Below are positions 1-8,555 of a DNA stretch of 28,156 nucleotides, in pieces (within the stretch, counting starts at the first letter, position 1; the number at the start of each line of letters is the position of its first letter). The DNA lies in NCBI GenBank assembly GCA_945892985.1, contig CAMDDU010000055.1, positions 1 through 28,156 of the forward strand, in the 5' to 3' direction. Below the pieces are notes generated by a model, which searched no databases, was not told where the DNA came from, and saw only the letters and a program-made list of their open reading frames with translations. The translations under genes were made by a program, and so were the position numbers. The stretch is from CAITSH01 sp945892985 (GTDB taxonomy: Bacteria; Pseudomonadota; Gammaproteobacteria; Burkholderiales; SG8-39).

Positions 1-3000
1 ACAATCGTGGCTGCAGCAGCACCCGCGTTTAGATTCAGGGTACCTGCTGTCGTACCAGTGATCAGTGTGGTCCGGATGGTGCCGCTAGCGCCCGTGGTAA
101 AGGTTGTAGAACCCGTTGACGCCGTCGTGCCTAGATCCAAGATGCCAGCAGCACCCAGCGTAACCGCACCCGTTATGGCGTGTGTCGCATGGCCCAGGGT
201 CAGGGTACCGCCCGTCACCGTAACCGCAGCCGCTGTGGTCGCACCATTCAAGGTCGCCGCGCCAGTGACGTTCAGGGCATCCGCAGCCATCGTGCCGGCG
301 AACGTGACACCCGTAGCGTTGCTGACGTTGATGGTGTTGACGCCGGTAGACGATGTCTGCGTGATATTGCCCGACACTGCTTGAGCTGAAGTGCCAGCAA
401 AGTTCAAGTTAATCGCCGCATCGGCCGCCGTGGTGGAATTAAGAGCAATCGCCCCAGTCACGTTGCCGCTTAAGTTAGTCGTCAAGACCCTGGCCGTGTT
501 GGTCGCATTCAAGGTCAGCGTAGTGGTTGCAATGTCGCCTGCCACATTGACCGTTTGCGTTTTACTGTTAAGCCCTTGCGTGAAACCGATCGTGGCCGCA
601 TTAATGCCCTGGAATGACGTAATGTTTCCGTCACCGGTCGAAGTATTCGTCACTGCCAGCAACTTCAGCGCCGACGTACCAATATTGCCGCTAAAGGTCG
701 CGCCCGCGCCGGCCGTCGTGTTGGCTACAGCCAAGGTACCAAGGCTAGTCGTATTGGTCGTAACCGCACCGCCTATGGTTTGCGCTGCCGTGCCCGCGAC
801 GTTCATGGTCAGGGCACCTGCCGCTCCTGCCGCCCCACCAGTCCCGGTTCCAGCGACACCGGCCGTGCCAGCCGCGCCATTGACCAAGGAGACTGTGCCC
901 GTGATGCCAGCGACAAATGTGGCAGTCAAGGCACCACCGTCACCACCCGCGCCACCGGTTCCCGCTAACGTGGGCGAAGCACCGTTGCCACCGCTACCCG
1001 AGGTCAGCGTAACGTTACCGGTAACCAGGCCTGCTTCCTTAAAGGTCACAGCACCGCCGGCACCGCCCTTACCCCCCGTGCCGCCACCGAAGGTATTGGC
1101 GCCACCGGCACCACCCGCGCCTGAGGTAACAGCAAGGTTTCCTGTAATCGCGCCTGCCATGTTGTTGGTATTCGTAAATGCGCCACCGGCGCCACCGATA
1201 CCACCGGTGCCCGCCGCTGTACTTACCGCGCCACCAGTAGCTCCCGCACCGGTCGTCACCGATACGTTACCGGTAATAGCGCCAGCGTAATCGGTCACAG
1301 TCATGGCCGCACCAGCACCACCCGCGCCACCGGTTCCTGTACTGCTCGAAGCACCACCGACCGCGCCCGCGCCGGTGACAAACGCCACCGCTCCGGTCGT
1401 CGCGCCAGCTATGGTGGTGACAGTCACCACACCACCAGCGCCACCCTCACCACCAACCCTAGTAAGGGCGGAGGAGGCTCCACCAGCCGCACCCGCACCA
1501 GAAGTGATAGTCCGGCTGCCGGTCAGGGCACCCGCAATATTCGTGATGGTCACGGCACCACCGACCCCGCCAGCTCCGCCCAGTGGATTCGCGCCGTTAG
1601 CCAAAGCTGTCGCGGCAGCGCCACCAACACCACCGGCTCCTGACGTGTAAGCCTGGTTACCCGATTGGGCGCCGGTAATATTTGTAAGGGTAATCGCACC
1701 ACCGTCCCCCCCCGCTCGACCAGTCACCTCGGCACCGTTAGCCTGACCAGCACCACCCGCACCGGCTGTCGCTGCCAGCGTGCTACCCAAAGTCGCAAAG
1801 GTGGAAGCCGTTATCGCACCACCCGCTGCGGCCGCGCCGCCAGTACCCACCGCGGTCGCAAGTCCGCCGGCACCACCAGCACCCGTGCTTAGAGTCACCG
1901 CACCAGCGACATTAGCAAGTGTCGTAAAGGCCAAGGCACCACCCGCAGCAGCCGCACCGCCAGTCCCCGCAAACGCGCCGCCAGCACCGCCGGCGCCGCC
2001 AGCGCCCGTCGCCAGGGCGAGCGTGCCGCCTATCGTTCCGGTAGTAGCCATACTCGTCACGGTCAGCGCGCCACCGATACCGCCGGCCCCGCCAGTGCCT
2101 GTGGTGGAGGCCGCACCACCCGTCCCGCCTGTCCCAGAGGTAAAGGACGCATTCCCCGCAATGGCCCCTGTGACATTCGTCACCGTCACCGCACCGCCTG
2201 CGCCACCCATACCACCAATAGCTGCTGCTGAGCTAGCGCCACCGACCGAGCCACTGCCGGCACTAACCGTAAGACTTGAGGACATCGCGCCCGACAGCAG
2301 AGTCACGTTGATCGCGCCACCCGCACCGCCCTTCCCACCCAAAGCGACCACAGCAGCCGCAGCGCCCACGCCACCGTCACCAGCCGTGATCGTCCGCGTT
2401 CCAGTTAAGGCACCGGCAATGTCCGAAATCGTCAAGATACCACCCGCACCGCCCAAACCACCTGGAACCGCATTCGTCACATTACCGACCGCGCCCGCAC
2501 CGCCGGCCCCTGAGGTAAAGACCTGGTTACCCACTTGCGCGCCCGCAACGTTAGTTACCGTTGCAGCACCGCCGGCCCCGCCAATACCCCCAGCTTTTGC
2601 TGCTGCGTTGGTGCCACCCACCCCGCCTGCGCCACCCCCACCCGAACCCACAGTTAGCGTGCCGGTCAACGTCCCGGCGATATTGGCCAGCGTCGCCGCG
2701 CCACCGGCACCACCGATGCCGTTCACGACGTCAGCAGCACCACCCGCAGCACCTGCCCCGCCCAATCCACCGGTCATCGTTACGTTACCGGTTACTGCGC
2801 CAGAGAAGGTCGCTGCGGTTAAGGCACCACCCGCACCACCAACCTGCACAGTATTGGCCTCACCGGCTCCGCCGGCGCCACCACCCAGTGTGATCGTCGT
2901 TGCTGTTACGGCGCCGGTGAAGGTGGCATCAGTTACCGCGCCACCGACCGCACCATCTGCCGCAGATGCTGACGTTCCGCCAACACCGCCTTTTACCGTC

Positions 3001-3593
3001 AGCGTTGCTAAGGTTGTCGTCCCACCAACGGTGAAGGCCGTGACCGCACCGCCGACTCCCGTACCCGCTATGGCATCGCCGCCAGAAACGGTGAAGGCGC
3101 CGCCCGTTGTGCCCAAGTTGTTAGTAATACCACCGCTTACCGCGGCGCCCGCACCCAGCGCCTTCAAAATACCAGTGTCAGTATTGGCCACCGTAACCGT
3201 ACCCGCCCAGAGGCTGGTGTTAAAGGTTACCGTTTTGCTTGCGCCGTTCAGGTTTATGGTGCCCACCCGATGCGTGGTGTCAGTACCAGTAGAGAGGGTA
3301 TTAACGGTCGCGTCCCCGGCAAAGGTCATCGTACCCACAAGATTGTTGACAACCGTGGCGCCCTGCATGGTCACGCCATCCGCGACGGTTGCGGTGCCTG
3401 TCACGACCCCATTCGCACCAGTAAAATTCGCATTATTATTAGTGGTAATGGCTACTGTGGCACCATCAGCAACGTCTTGCGCCCCCGAGATCGCTGCGCC
3501 AGAGACCATGCTCCCAAACATCGCACACACCGCGATGGATATCGCCTTACCCTTGAATTTGGTGATGCGGAAACTGGTTTCTTTGCGGATCAT
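1..3593 (-). CDS. Giant Gly/Ala-rich repeat protein, secreted adhesin or autotransporter passenger-like (3' end outside window)
   Basis: Reading the minus strand from an ATG at 3593, I found no stop in 1197 codons; the frame leaves the window at position 3. An AAAGGAAA Shine-Dalgarno sequence sits about 7 bases before the ATG. The N-terminus has a basic stretch (MIRKETSFRITKFKGK) and a hydrophobic core ending near VSGA, a likely signal peptide of about 35-40 residues. After about 200 residues rich in Thr, Val and Asn come about 17 imperfect repeats of 40-45 residues (roughly nt 830-3000). Each combines a strand-like part such as NIAGALTGNVTVTSG with a glycine part such as GTGGAGGIGGA. The stretch encoded by nt 1-830 loses the glycine blocks and looks like a beta-helix passenger (many T, V, N, A and few charges). 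No barrel domain is visible because the C-terminus is missing, so autotransporter, two-partner or other secretion routes stay open. An extracellular adhesin or surface role is inferred from composition only. Confidence 0.8.
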   Translation of the reverse strand, partial: MIRKETSFRITKFKGKAISIAVCAMFGSMVSGAAISGAQDVADGATVAITTNNNANFTGANGVVTGTATVADGVTMQGATVVNNLVGTMTFAGDATVNTLSTGTDTTHRVGTINLNGASKTVTFNTSLWAGTVTVANTDTGILKALGAGAAVSGGITNNLGTTGGAFTVSGGDAIAGTGVGGAVTAFTVGGTTTLATLTVKGGVGGTSASAADGAVGGAVTDATFTGAVTATTITLGGGAGGAGEANTVQVGGAGGALTAATFSGAVTGNVTMTGGLGGAGAAGGAADVVNGIGGAGGAATLANIAGTLTGTLTVGSGGGGAGGVGGTNAAAKAGGIGGAGGAATVTNVAGAQVGNQVFTSGAGGAGAVGNVTNAVPGGLGGAGGILTISDIAGALTGTRTITAGDGGVGAAAAVVALGGKGGAGGAINVTLLSGAMSSSLTVSAGSGSVGGASSAAAIGGMGGAGGAVTVTNVTGAIAGNASFTSGTGGTGGAASTTGTGGAGGIGGALTVTSMATTGTIGGTLALATGAGGAGGAGGAFAGTGGAAAAGGALAFTTLANVAGAVTLSTGAGGAGGLATAVGTGGAAAAGGAITASTFATLGSTLAATAGAGGAGQANGAEVTGRAGGDGGAITLTNITGAQSGNQAYTSGAGGVGGAAATALANGANPLGGAGGVGGAVTITNIAGALTGSRTITSGAGAAGGASSALTRVGGEGGAGGVVTVTTIAGATTGAVAFVTGAGAVGGASSSTGTGGAGGAGAAMTVTDYAGAITGNVSVTTGAGATGGAVSTAAGTGGIGGAGGAFTNTNNMAGAITGNLAVTSGAGGAGGANTFGGGTGGKGGAGGAVTFKEAGLVTGNVTLTSGSGGNGASPTLAGTGGAGGDGGALTATFVAGITGTVSLVNGAAGTAGVAGTGTGGAAGAAGALTMNVAGTAAQTIGGAVTTNTTSLGTLAVANTTAGAGATFSGNIGTSALKLLAVTNTSTGDGNITSFQGINAATIGFTQGLNSKTQTVNVAGDIATTTLTLNATNTARVLTTNLSGNVTGAIALNSTTAADAAINLNFAGTSAQAVSGNITQTSSTGVNTINVSNATGVTFAGTMAADALNVTGAATLNGATTAAAVTVTGGTLTLGHATHAITGAVTLGAAGILDLGTTASTGSTTFTTGASGTIRTTLITGTTAGTLNLNAGAAAATI
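830..3000 (-). repeat. Imperfect protein-coding repeats, about 17 units of 120-135 bp
   Basis: Inside the giant minus-strand gene, units of 40-45 codons recur with a conserved layout: a hydrophobic T/V strand segment of the type AGAITGN-T, then SGAGG, a variable spacer, and GGxGGAGG. The units have diverged in sequence, so this is old amplification rather than a fresh expansion. Unit count and limits come from reading the translation by eye. Confidence 0.7.
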
Positions 3594-3780
3594 CGCTGGA
3601 TTTCCTTTAGTTAAATGCATTAGAGCACAAAGTCATCACAACTTTGTATTGGTATAAAAGACCGCGCGATAATCTAACTTCAGCATCTCCAATGCCATTT
3701 TTTTACAAAAATTAACTAAAATTCACGCTTATTAACATTGCGGTGGCATCTGTTTAAATATCAAACAAGTTCAATTAGTT
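3594..3780 (-). promoter_or_regulatory. AT-rich leader and likely promoter region of the giant repeat gene
   Basis: The 190 bp upstream of the ATG at 3593 are clearly more AT-rich than the rest of the window, with A- and T-runs near 3697-3722. This contrast is typical of a promoter or UP-element region. I could not find a -35/-10 pair with correct spacing, so no exact promoter is called. Confidence 0.35.
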
Positions 3781-4497
3781 AACGAGATTTGAGTGATTTT
3801 TCAAACATTCGTGGGGTTGGAAGGCGAAACCACCGCCCACAAGAACCGTAGTCGCTACCCCGCGCGGAGCGGGGACTGCCCGACAAGACCACCCCTTGGC
3901 TGAGCATCGGCGTCCGCTTGGACAGCGAGGTCGGCGGCCCCGGCCCTCTGCCATCGGTATGGGTGAACGCACCGACGGGCCGGGTGTGCGCGCTGGCGGC
4001 GCACAGCGATATCGGCGGCATCCCCACAGCCTGTCCGACACCTGCGTCAATCCGCCGCGCCTGCGTGGCGGCTTTAGCGTCGCCGAGGCCACGGCGCTAA
4101 GCCTGCCCGCGCTGTCTTTCGCCTGCTCGGACGGCGGCGACAAGTTGGGCGCACTGGCGGCACCCACCACAGCCACTTATCTAGGATCTAGGGCGACTCG
4201 CGACGTTCACGACGCATCCCGCCTTGCGCGCGCGCCGAAATGAGGCGACTGTGCGCGGGTGAGAATCATCCGGGTTGGCGCCAGATTGATAATCAGCGCT
4301 TACAGGACTACGGCTGCCTTAACGCGATCAAGGGGGGGGGGGCCAAATCAGCCCATGCTATGACGCCGCCGTTTATTACTTGGTTGCCCCCGTACGCAAG
4401 CATGGTAGGCCCCAGCCTAAGCCGCCCAAAACATCGCTCAAACCACGATTGTGAAGACTGCTTCCACTGCGCCCTAAAGCCCCCTGCGCCGCGTCCC
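3781..4497. other. About 700 bp without a confident gene; overlapping unassigned ORFs and an 11-G run
   Basis: This GC-rich stretch lies between the leader of the giant gene and the stop of the 2Fe-2S subunit gene. Several frames are open on both strands (for example minus 3775-4176, 133 codons, and plus 3896-4243, 115 codons). Their translations are rich in Arg, Pro, Ser and Ala, none has a convincing Shine-Dalgarno sequence, and I recognise no domain. Overlapping frames of this kind often mark a structured repeat or a decayed element. A run of 11 consecutive G lies at 4332-4342. I see no tRNA or clear terminator here. The function, if any, is unknown. Confidence 0.4.
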
Positions 4498-4968
4498 TCA
4501 GGAATTTTTTCGTTCGGCCAGCACGCGTTTGATGGCGCGCACGATGCCAACATAGCCGGTACAGCGGCACAGGTTGCCCGACAGCTCGTGACGAATACGC
4601 GCTTCATCGGCATCTGGGATGCGCATGACGATGTCGCGCGCGGTGATCAGCATGCCAGGCGTGCAGTAACCGCACTGCAGCGCGTGCTCGGCGGAAAAGG
4701 CCGCGCGCAATTGCGCCATCACCGCGTCCTCGTCAAAGCCCTCTATGGTGCGCACGCTGGCGCCGTCGCAGGCCACGGCGAAGCTGATGCACGAGCGCGC
4801 CGGCGCGTCGTCAATCTCGATGGTGCAGGCGCCGCAAACGCCATGCTCGCAGCCCACATGGGTGCCGGTGAGGCGCTCGGTTTCACGCAGGAAATCGGCG
4901 AGGTGGGTGCGCGGTTCGACCATGGCCTCGACGGTTTTGCCATTGACGGAAAGTTTTATCGGTTTCAT
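4498..4968 (-). CDS. Molybdenum hydroxylase small subunit, (2Fe-2S)-binding (CoxS/XdhC-type)
   Basis: The product of 156 aa is the electron-transfer subunit of a cytoplasmic molybdenum hydroxylase and carries two [2Fe-2S] clusters. The plant-type ferredoxin domain (about 1-75) has Cys40, Cys45, Cys48 and Cys60 in the pattern C-x4-C-G-x-C-x11-C. The helical C-terminal domain carries Cys99, Cys102, Cys134 and Cys136 (CGYC and CRC motifs). All eight ligands are present and the length is normal for the family (150-170). It is the last gene of the leftward large-medium-small set, starting 7 bases after the medium-subunit stop, so the genes are very likely cotranscribed. Electrons would pass from the molybdenum site through these clusters to the FAD of the medium subunit. 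The substrate is not determined by this subunit. Confidence 0.95.
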   Translation of the reverse strand: MKPIKLSVNGKTVEAMVEPRTHLADFLRETERLTGTHVGCEHGVCGACTIEIDDAPARSCISFAVACDGASVRTIEGFDEDAVMAQLRAAFSAEHALQCGYCTPGMLITARDIVMRIPDADEARIRHELSGNLCRCTGYVGIVRAIKRVLAERKNS

Positions 4969-4975
4969 AACAGTC

Positions 4976-5785
4976 TTATTGAATACGGATTGCGGCGCGC
5001 TTCAAGGCCGCCATGTGCACCTGGAATTCATAGCTACCCGGCTGAAAACCCGCGCTGGACGTGGCTTTTGAGGCGATAGCCTCGTCAAAGCCATTGATCA
5101 GCGCCGAGGCGTCGGCTATCACCACCGGCGCGCCCTCGGCCGCGCCGATGACCGCGCGCGTAACCCCGCGTGCGGGGTCAAGGACAAATCCGGCGATGGC
5201 TTCGGCGAATTCGCCGGTCTTGCGGCAAAACTTGTAATAACTCCAGCGCGCCTTGGGCGAGAATTTGGCGATGCGCACGGCGGTGAGGATTTCGTCTTCG
5301 GCCAGCGCGGTGGCGAGCGCACCGGTGACAAACTCGCTCGCCGGAACGCGGCGCTCGCCGGCCGGGCCTGTGATGATCACGGTCGCATCGAGCAGCATCA
5401 GCACACTGACCCAGTCGCCGGCGGGGTCGGCATGCGCGAGGCTGCCGCCGATGGTGCCGCGGTTACGGATGGCGCGATAAGCGATGTCACGCGCGACAAA
5501 GCGCATCATGCCGCCGGTCGCGTCGGGCACGCGGCCATCCTCGATGGCGGCGTGCGTGGTGCAGGCACCGAGGGTGACGGCGTCTTTGTCCTCGCTCACA
5601 GCCGCGAGTTCGGGCAGTCCGCGCACATCAACGAGCAAATCCGGTTGCGCCAGGCGCAGATTGAGCATGGGACCGAAGGACTGGCCACCGGCGATGACCT
5701 TGGCCATGCCCCCGCCTGCGGCGAGCAGCTTGATGGCATCGGCCAGGGCGCGCGGCTTTTCGTAGTTGAATTTGGCGGATTTCAT
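4976..5785 (-). CDS. Molybdenum hydroxylase FAD-binding medium subunit (CoxM-type)
   Basis: The product of 269 aa is the flavoprotein subunit of the three-part hydroxylase. FAD-binding signatures of the CoxM/XdhB family are visible: AGGQS at 32-36 within the first FAD subdomain, and RNRGTIGGSLAHADP at about 107-121, where TIGGS contacts the flavin phosphates. The C-terminal half matches the CO dehydrogenase flavoprotein C-terminal domain in position. At 269 aa it is slightly shorter than the usual 280-290. It is followed by the 2Fe-2S gene after 7 bases. It is separated from the large-subunit gene upstream by about 150 bp that hold a large palindromic repeat, so its expression may depend on read-through of that structure. 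The start ATG lacks a strong Shine-Dalgarno sequence. Confidence 0.94.
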   Translation of the reverse strand: MKSAKFNYEKPRALADAIKLLAAGGGMAKVIAGGQSFGPMLNLRLAQPDLLVDVRGLPELAAVSEDKDAVTLGACTTHAAIEDGRVPDATGGMMRFVARDIAYRAIRNRGTIGGSLAHADPAGDWVSVLMLLDATVIITGPAGERRVPASEFVTGALATALAEDEILTAVRIAKFSPKARWSYYKFCRKTGEFAEAIAGFVLDPARGVTRAVIGAAEGAPVVIADASALINGFDEAIASKATSSAGFQPGSYEFQVHMAALKRAAIRIQ

Positions 5786-5802
5786 GCGGCCACACCCCGC
5801 GT

Positions 5803-5901
5803 GTCATTGCGAGGAGCAACGCGACGAAGCAATCTCGTCGCCAAATTGAAGTCCGCAGCGAAGCCACGAGATTGCTTCGTCGCTTCACTCCTCGCAATGA
5901 C
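5803..5901. repeat. Palindromic REP-like element between large and medium subunit genes
   Basis: Two 36-bp arms (5803-5838 and 5866-5901) form an inverted repeat with 33 of 36 matching positions around a 27-bp loop. Arms begin GTCATTGCGAGGAG and contain GACGAAGCAATCTCGT. This sequence type recurs in many bacterial genomes as an intergenic palindrome; its chance translation gives the familiar string SLRGVKRRSNL. As RNA it would form a long hairpin inside the operon transcript and could alter stability or attenuate expression of the medium and small subunit genes. That effect is inference. Confidence 0.85.
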
Positions 5902-5936
5902 AACAGTGGGGGCAGTGACGGCGTTGCGAGAATTGT

Positions 5937-8354
5937 TCATACCGCCTTCACGTTCGCCGCCGACAGCGCGGCCAGCAGACGCCGCGGCGAAATGGGCGAT
6001 TCGAGCATCTCGACGCCAAGGTCCTTCAACGCATCGTTGACGGCGTTGGCGATGGCCGCAGGCGGTGCGATGGCGCCGCCCTCGCCTATGCCCTTTTGCC
6101 CGAAGGCGGTGAGCGGCGAGGGCGTCTCCATATGCGCCACGCGCGGCTCTGGCACTTCAGTCGGGCCGGGCAGCATGTAATCGGCCAGCGTCGAGGCGAG
6201 CGGCTGGGCGTTCTCGTCGTAGGGCATTTCTTCATACAGCGCCGTGCCTATGCCCTGTGCGGTGCCGCCAAAGACCTGGCCATCCACCACCATGGGATTG
6301 ATCATGGTGCCACCGTCCTCAACGATGACGTAATCGAGGATCTCGACGTGGCCGATCTCGGTATCGACCGCCACCGCGACGGCGTGACAGGCATAACTGA
6401 AGGTGCCCGTATCCTTGACCGTCTTGTAGCCGGCGGTGGCTTCGAGCCCGCCCGGGTCGACATCCGCGGGCAGCAGTTGCGGCTGGCGGTACCAGACATG
6501 TGCCAGTTGCTGCAGCGTCATTTTCTTGTCGGTCCCGGCGACGCGCACATCGCCGTCGGTGAACTCCAGATCAGCGCCGGCCACCTCCATCAGGCGCGAT
6601 GCAATGTGGCGCAGGCGTTTTTCAATCTCGCGGCAGGCGGTGGCGACAGCGCCGCCGGACATCACGGCGCAGCGCGAACCCCAGGTGCCGGTCGAGTAGG
6701 GCGTCAGCGCCGTGTCGCCGTGGATCAGGCGCACGCGATCCGGGTCTATGCCCAGCACCTCGTTGGCCACCTGCGCCAGCGTGGTCTCCAGGCTCTGGCC
6801 GTGCGAATGCGCGCCTATGCGCAACTCCAGCACGCCATCGGGCGACAGCCGCGCCTGGCATTGCTCATGGCCGGGCACCATCGGGATGCCCCAGCCGTGA
6901 TAGACCGAAGTGCCATGCGCGCCCTGCTCGCAAAAAATGGACAGCCCGATGCCGATTTTACGGCCATCGGCCTCGCCGGCTTTTTGCCGCGCGCGCCATT
7001 TTGGCAGGTCTATCATCGCCACCGCGCGGCGCAAGGCCTCCGGATAATCGCCGCTGTCGAAATATTTGTTGGTGATGTTGGTGTAAGGCATGGCCTCGGG
7101 CGGCACCAGGTTCAACAGCCGCACCTCCCAGGGCTCGCGCCCGGCCTCGCGCGCAATGGCGTCCATCAACAACTCGATTGCAAAGCACACGCCGGTGCGG
7201 GCCACGCCGCGATAAGGCAGGATGGGCGGCTTGTTGGTCGATACCGACCAGGTGTGGCAGCGGTATTTTTCCATGCGATAAGGGCCGGGCAGGATGGAGC
7301 TCACCTGCGCGCCCTCTAGGCAGGCTGAAAACGGATACGACGAGTACGCGCCCGAATCGACCATGGCGTCGCAGTCCAGGGCCAGCAGGCGTCCGTCCTT
7401 GTCGGCGTAGCCGGTGATGTCGTAATAGTGCTCGCGGCAATTGGTGTTGGCCGAGAGCTGCTCGTAACGATCCTCTATCCAGCGTATCGGCCGGCCGGTT
7501 TTCATTGCCAGCCAGGCGACGCAGACCTCCTCGGGCAGCAGGATGCCCTTGTAGCCAAAGCCGCCGCCCACATCGGGCGCCACCACGCGGATGCGGCCCT
7601 GGTCTATGCCCAGGCATTCGGACAAACCGGCGCGCACGATGTGCGGCATTTGCGCCGCGGTGTAGACAGTGAGTTGCTCGAGCCGGCTGTCATACCAGGC
7701 GAGCACGCCGCGCCCCTCCATCGGCGCCATCGACTGGCGCGCGGTGCGGATGCGCCGCTGCACGCGGATGGCCGCGGTGCGCTTGATGTCGCCAAGGTCC
7801 GCATCGACCAGGGTTTCCAGAAAAACATTGTCGCCCCACTGCTCATGCACCAGCGAGGGCGGGGCGTTGACCGCCGTGATCATGTCGGACACCGCCGGCA
7901 GTGCGTCGTAATCGACCTCCACCATTGCGGCGAGATCTTCGGCGTCGGCGCGCGTGGCGGCGACACACATCGCCACCATCTCACCAACCTGGCGCACTTT
8001 GCCGGTGGCAAGCACCGGCTGCGATGAGTTCTTGAAGCCCTTGAGAGCGGAGTTGGCGGTGATGGGCGCCACACCGGCCAGGTCGGCGTGGACATAGACC
8101 TCGCCCTCGCGTCCTGCCGGTTTGGTGATTGCGCCCAGCCGGGCATGCGCCAGCGGCGAGCGCAGGAAGGCTACTTCGCGCATGCCCTCCATGCGCATGT
8201 CGCCGACAAACTGGCCGCGACCGCGCATGAAGCGCTCGTCTTCCTTGCGCTCCAGGCGCGCACCCACGCCCTTGCCTCCGGAACCACCGGAACCACCGGA
8301 ACCATCACGGGCGTTACGCTTTGCTGCGGGAGAAGCCTTGAGATCAATGCTCAT
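5937..8354 (-). CDS. Molybdenum hydroxylase large subunit, xanthine dehydrogenase/CoxL superfamily, molybdopterin-binding
   Basis: The product of 805 aa is the catalytic subunit that binds the molybdenum-cytosine-dinucleotide type cofactor. After a flexible Gly/Ser N-terminus (about 17-30) it follows the family order: the a/b hammerhead domain (about 35-155) and then the cofactor-binding domains. DVGGGFGYKG lies at about 261-270, the active-site loop PYRGVARTGVCF at about 380-391, QGIGTALYEEM near 700 and GQKGIGEGGAIAP at about 752-764. Its glutamate is the expected catalytic base. The active-site loop lacks the AYXCSFR signature of true carbon monoxide dehydrogenase, so this is a hydroxylase for another substrate, for example an aldehyde, purine or N-heterocycle. 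It is the first gene of the leftward set and lies about 200 bp downstream of a MarR gene on the same strand. A GAGG precedes the ATG by about 10 bases. Confidence 0.94.
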   Translation of the reverse strand: MSIDLKASPAAKRNARDGSGGSGGSGGKGVGARLERKEDERFMRGRGQFVGDMRMEGMREVAFLRSPLAHARLGAITKPAGREGEVYVHADLAGVAPITANSALKGFKNSSQPVLATGKVRQVGEMVAMCVAATRADAEDLAAMVEVDYDALPAVSDMITAVNAPPSLVHEQWGDNVFLETLVDADLGDIKRTAAIRVQRRIRTARQSMAPMEGRGVLAWYDSRLEQLTVYTAAQMPHIVRAGLSECLGIDQGRIRVVAPDVGGGFGYKGILLPEEVCVAWLAMKTGRPIRWIEDRYEQLSANTNCREHYYDITGYADKDGRLLALDCDAMVDSGAYSSYPFSACLEGAQVSSILPGPYRMEKYRCHTWSVSTNKPPILPYRGVARTGVCFAIELLMDAIAREAGREPWEVRLLNLVPPEAMPYTNITNKYFDSGDYPEALRRAVAMIDLPKWRARQKAGEADGRKIGIGLSIFCEQGAHGTSVYHGWGIPMVPGHEQCQARLSPDGVLELRIGAHSHGQSLETTLAQVANEVLGIDPDRVRLIHGDTALTPYSTGTWGSRCAVMSGGAVATACREIEKRLRHIASRLMEVAGADLEFTDGDVRVAGTDKKMTLQQLAHVWYRQPQLLPADVDPGGLEATAGYKTVKDTGTFSYACHAVAVAVDTEIGHVEILDYVIVEDGGTMINPMVVDGQVFGGTAQGIGTALYEEMPYDENAQPLASTLADYMLPGPTEVPEPRVAHMETPSPLTAFGQKGIGEGGAIAPPAAIANAVNDALKDLGVEMLESPISPRRLLAALSAANVKAV
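8278..8304. repeat. Three 9-bp tandem repeats inside the large-subunit gene
   Basis: CCGGAACCA occurs three times in a row (8278-8286, 8287-8295, 8296-8304). On the coding strand it encodes a repeated Gly-Ser-Gly linker near residues 17-27 of the molybdenum hydroxylase large subunit. The repeat keeps the frame, so copy-number changes would only alter linker length. Confidence 0.85.
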
Positions 8355-8555
8355 GCGCGACGAACCTCAAACCTGAAATGTTTGGATTGCAAACCACGCC
8401 CGGCCTGCGGTGAGCGGCCGGACGATCGAAAAAAAGCACCGCGACAAGTATGCCCGATGTTGCCCCCTGCCGCGACCATTTGGTTCGTGTACATACTTAA
8501 GATCACAACTCACGGACTGAACGCCTCAAGCCCGATATCCTACTACCCGGCGACA
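8355..8555. other. Upstream region of the molybdenum hydroxylase genes, no gene
   Basis: Two hundred bases separate the MarR stop from the large-subunit ATG. No ORF of note is present. The region probably holds a promoter for the hydroxylase genes, but I could not place one with confidence. A separated inverted pair, AAGTATG at 8446-8452 and CATACTT at 8492-8498, is the only regulatory-looking detail and is weak. Confidence 0.35.

Noticed and set aside
830..3000. CRISPR array or non-coding tandem repeat
   Set aside because: Units are imperfect, have no constant spacer length, and keep a reading frame throughout; they are protein repeats.
391..3657. Long Pro/Ala-rich plus-strand frames (391-1290, 1303-1650, 1780-3657)
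   Set aside because: They are antisense shadows of the glycine-repeat gene: GGxGG codons read backwards as Pro/Ala. The minus frame has signal peptide, Shine-Dalgarno sequence and no interruption, whereas the plus frames are broken by stops.
3775..4243. Overlapping ORFs as real small genes or a phage Ash-like region
   Set aside because: The arrangement vaguely recalls such elements, but no motif could be recognised and no ribosome binding site supports any frame.
4240..5079. 279-codon plus-strand frame
   Set aside because: It covers the 2Fe-2S subunit gene on the opposite strand and shows no domain or Shine-Dalgarno sequence.
5937..8354. Aerobic carbon monoxide dehydrogenase
   Set aside because: The active-site loop reads YRGVARTG rather than the AYXCSFR signature, so a general molybdenum hydroxylase is the supported call.
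8446..8498. AAGTATG...CATACTT inverted pair as an operator of the hydroxylase genes
   Set aside because: Arms of only 7 bp separated by 39 bp are easily found by chance, and no promoter could be placed beside them.
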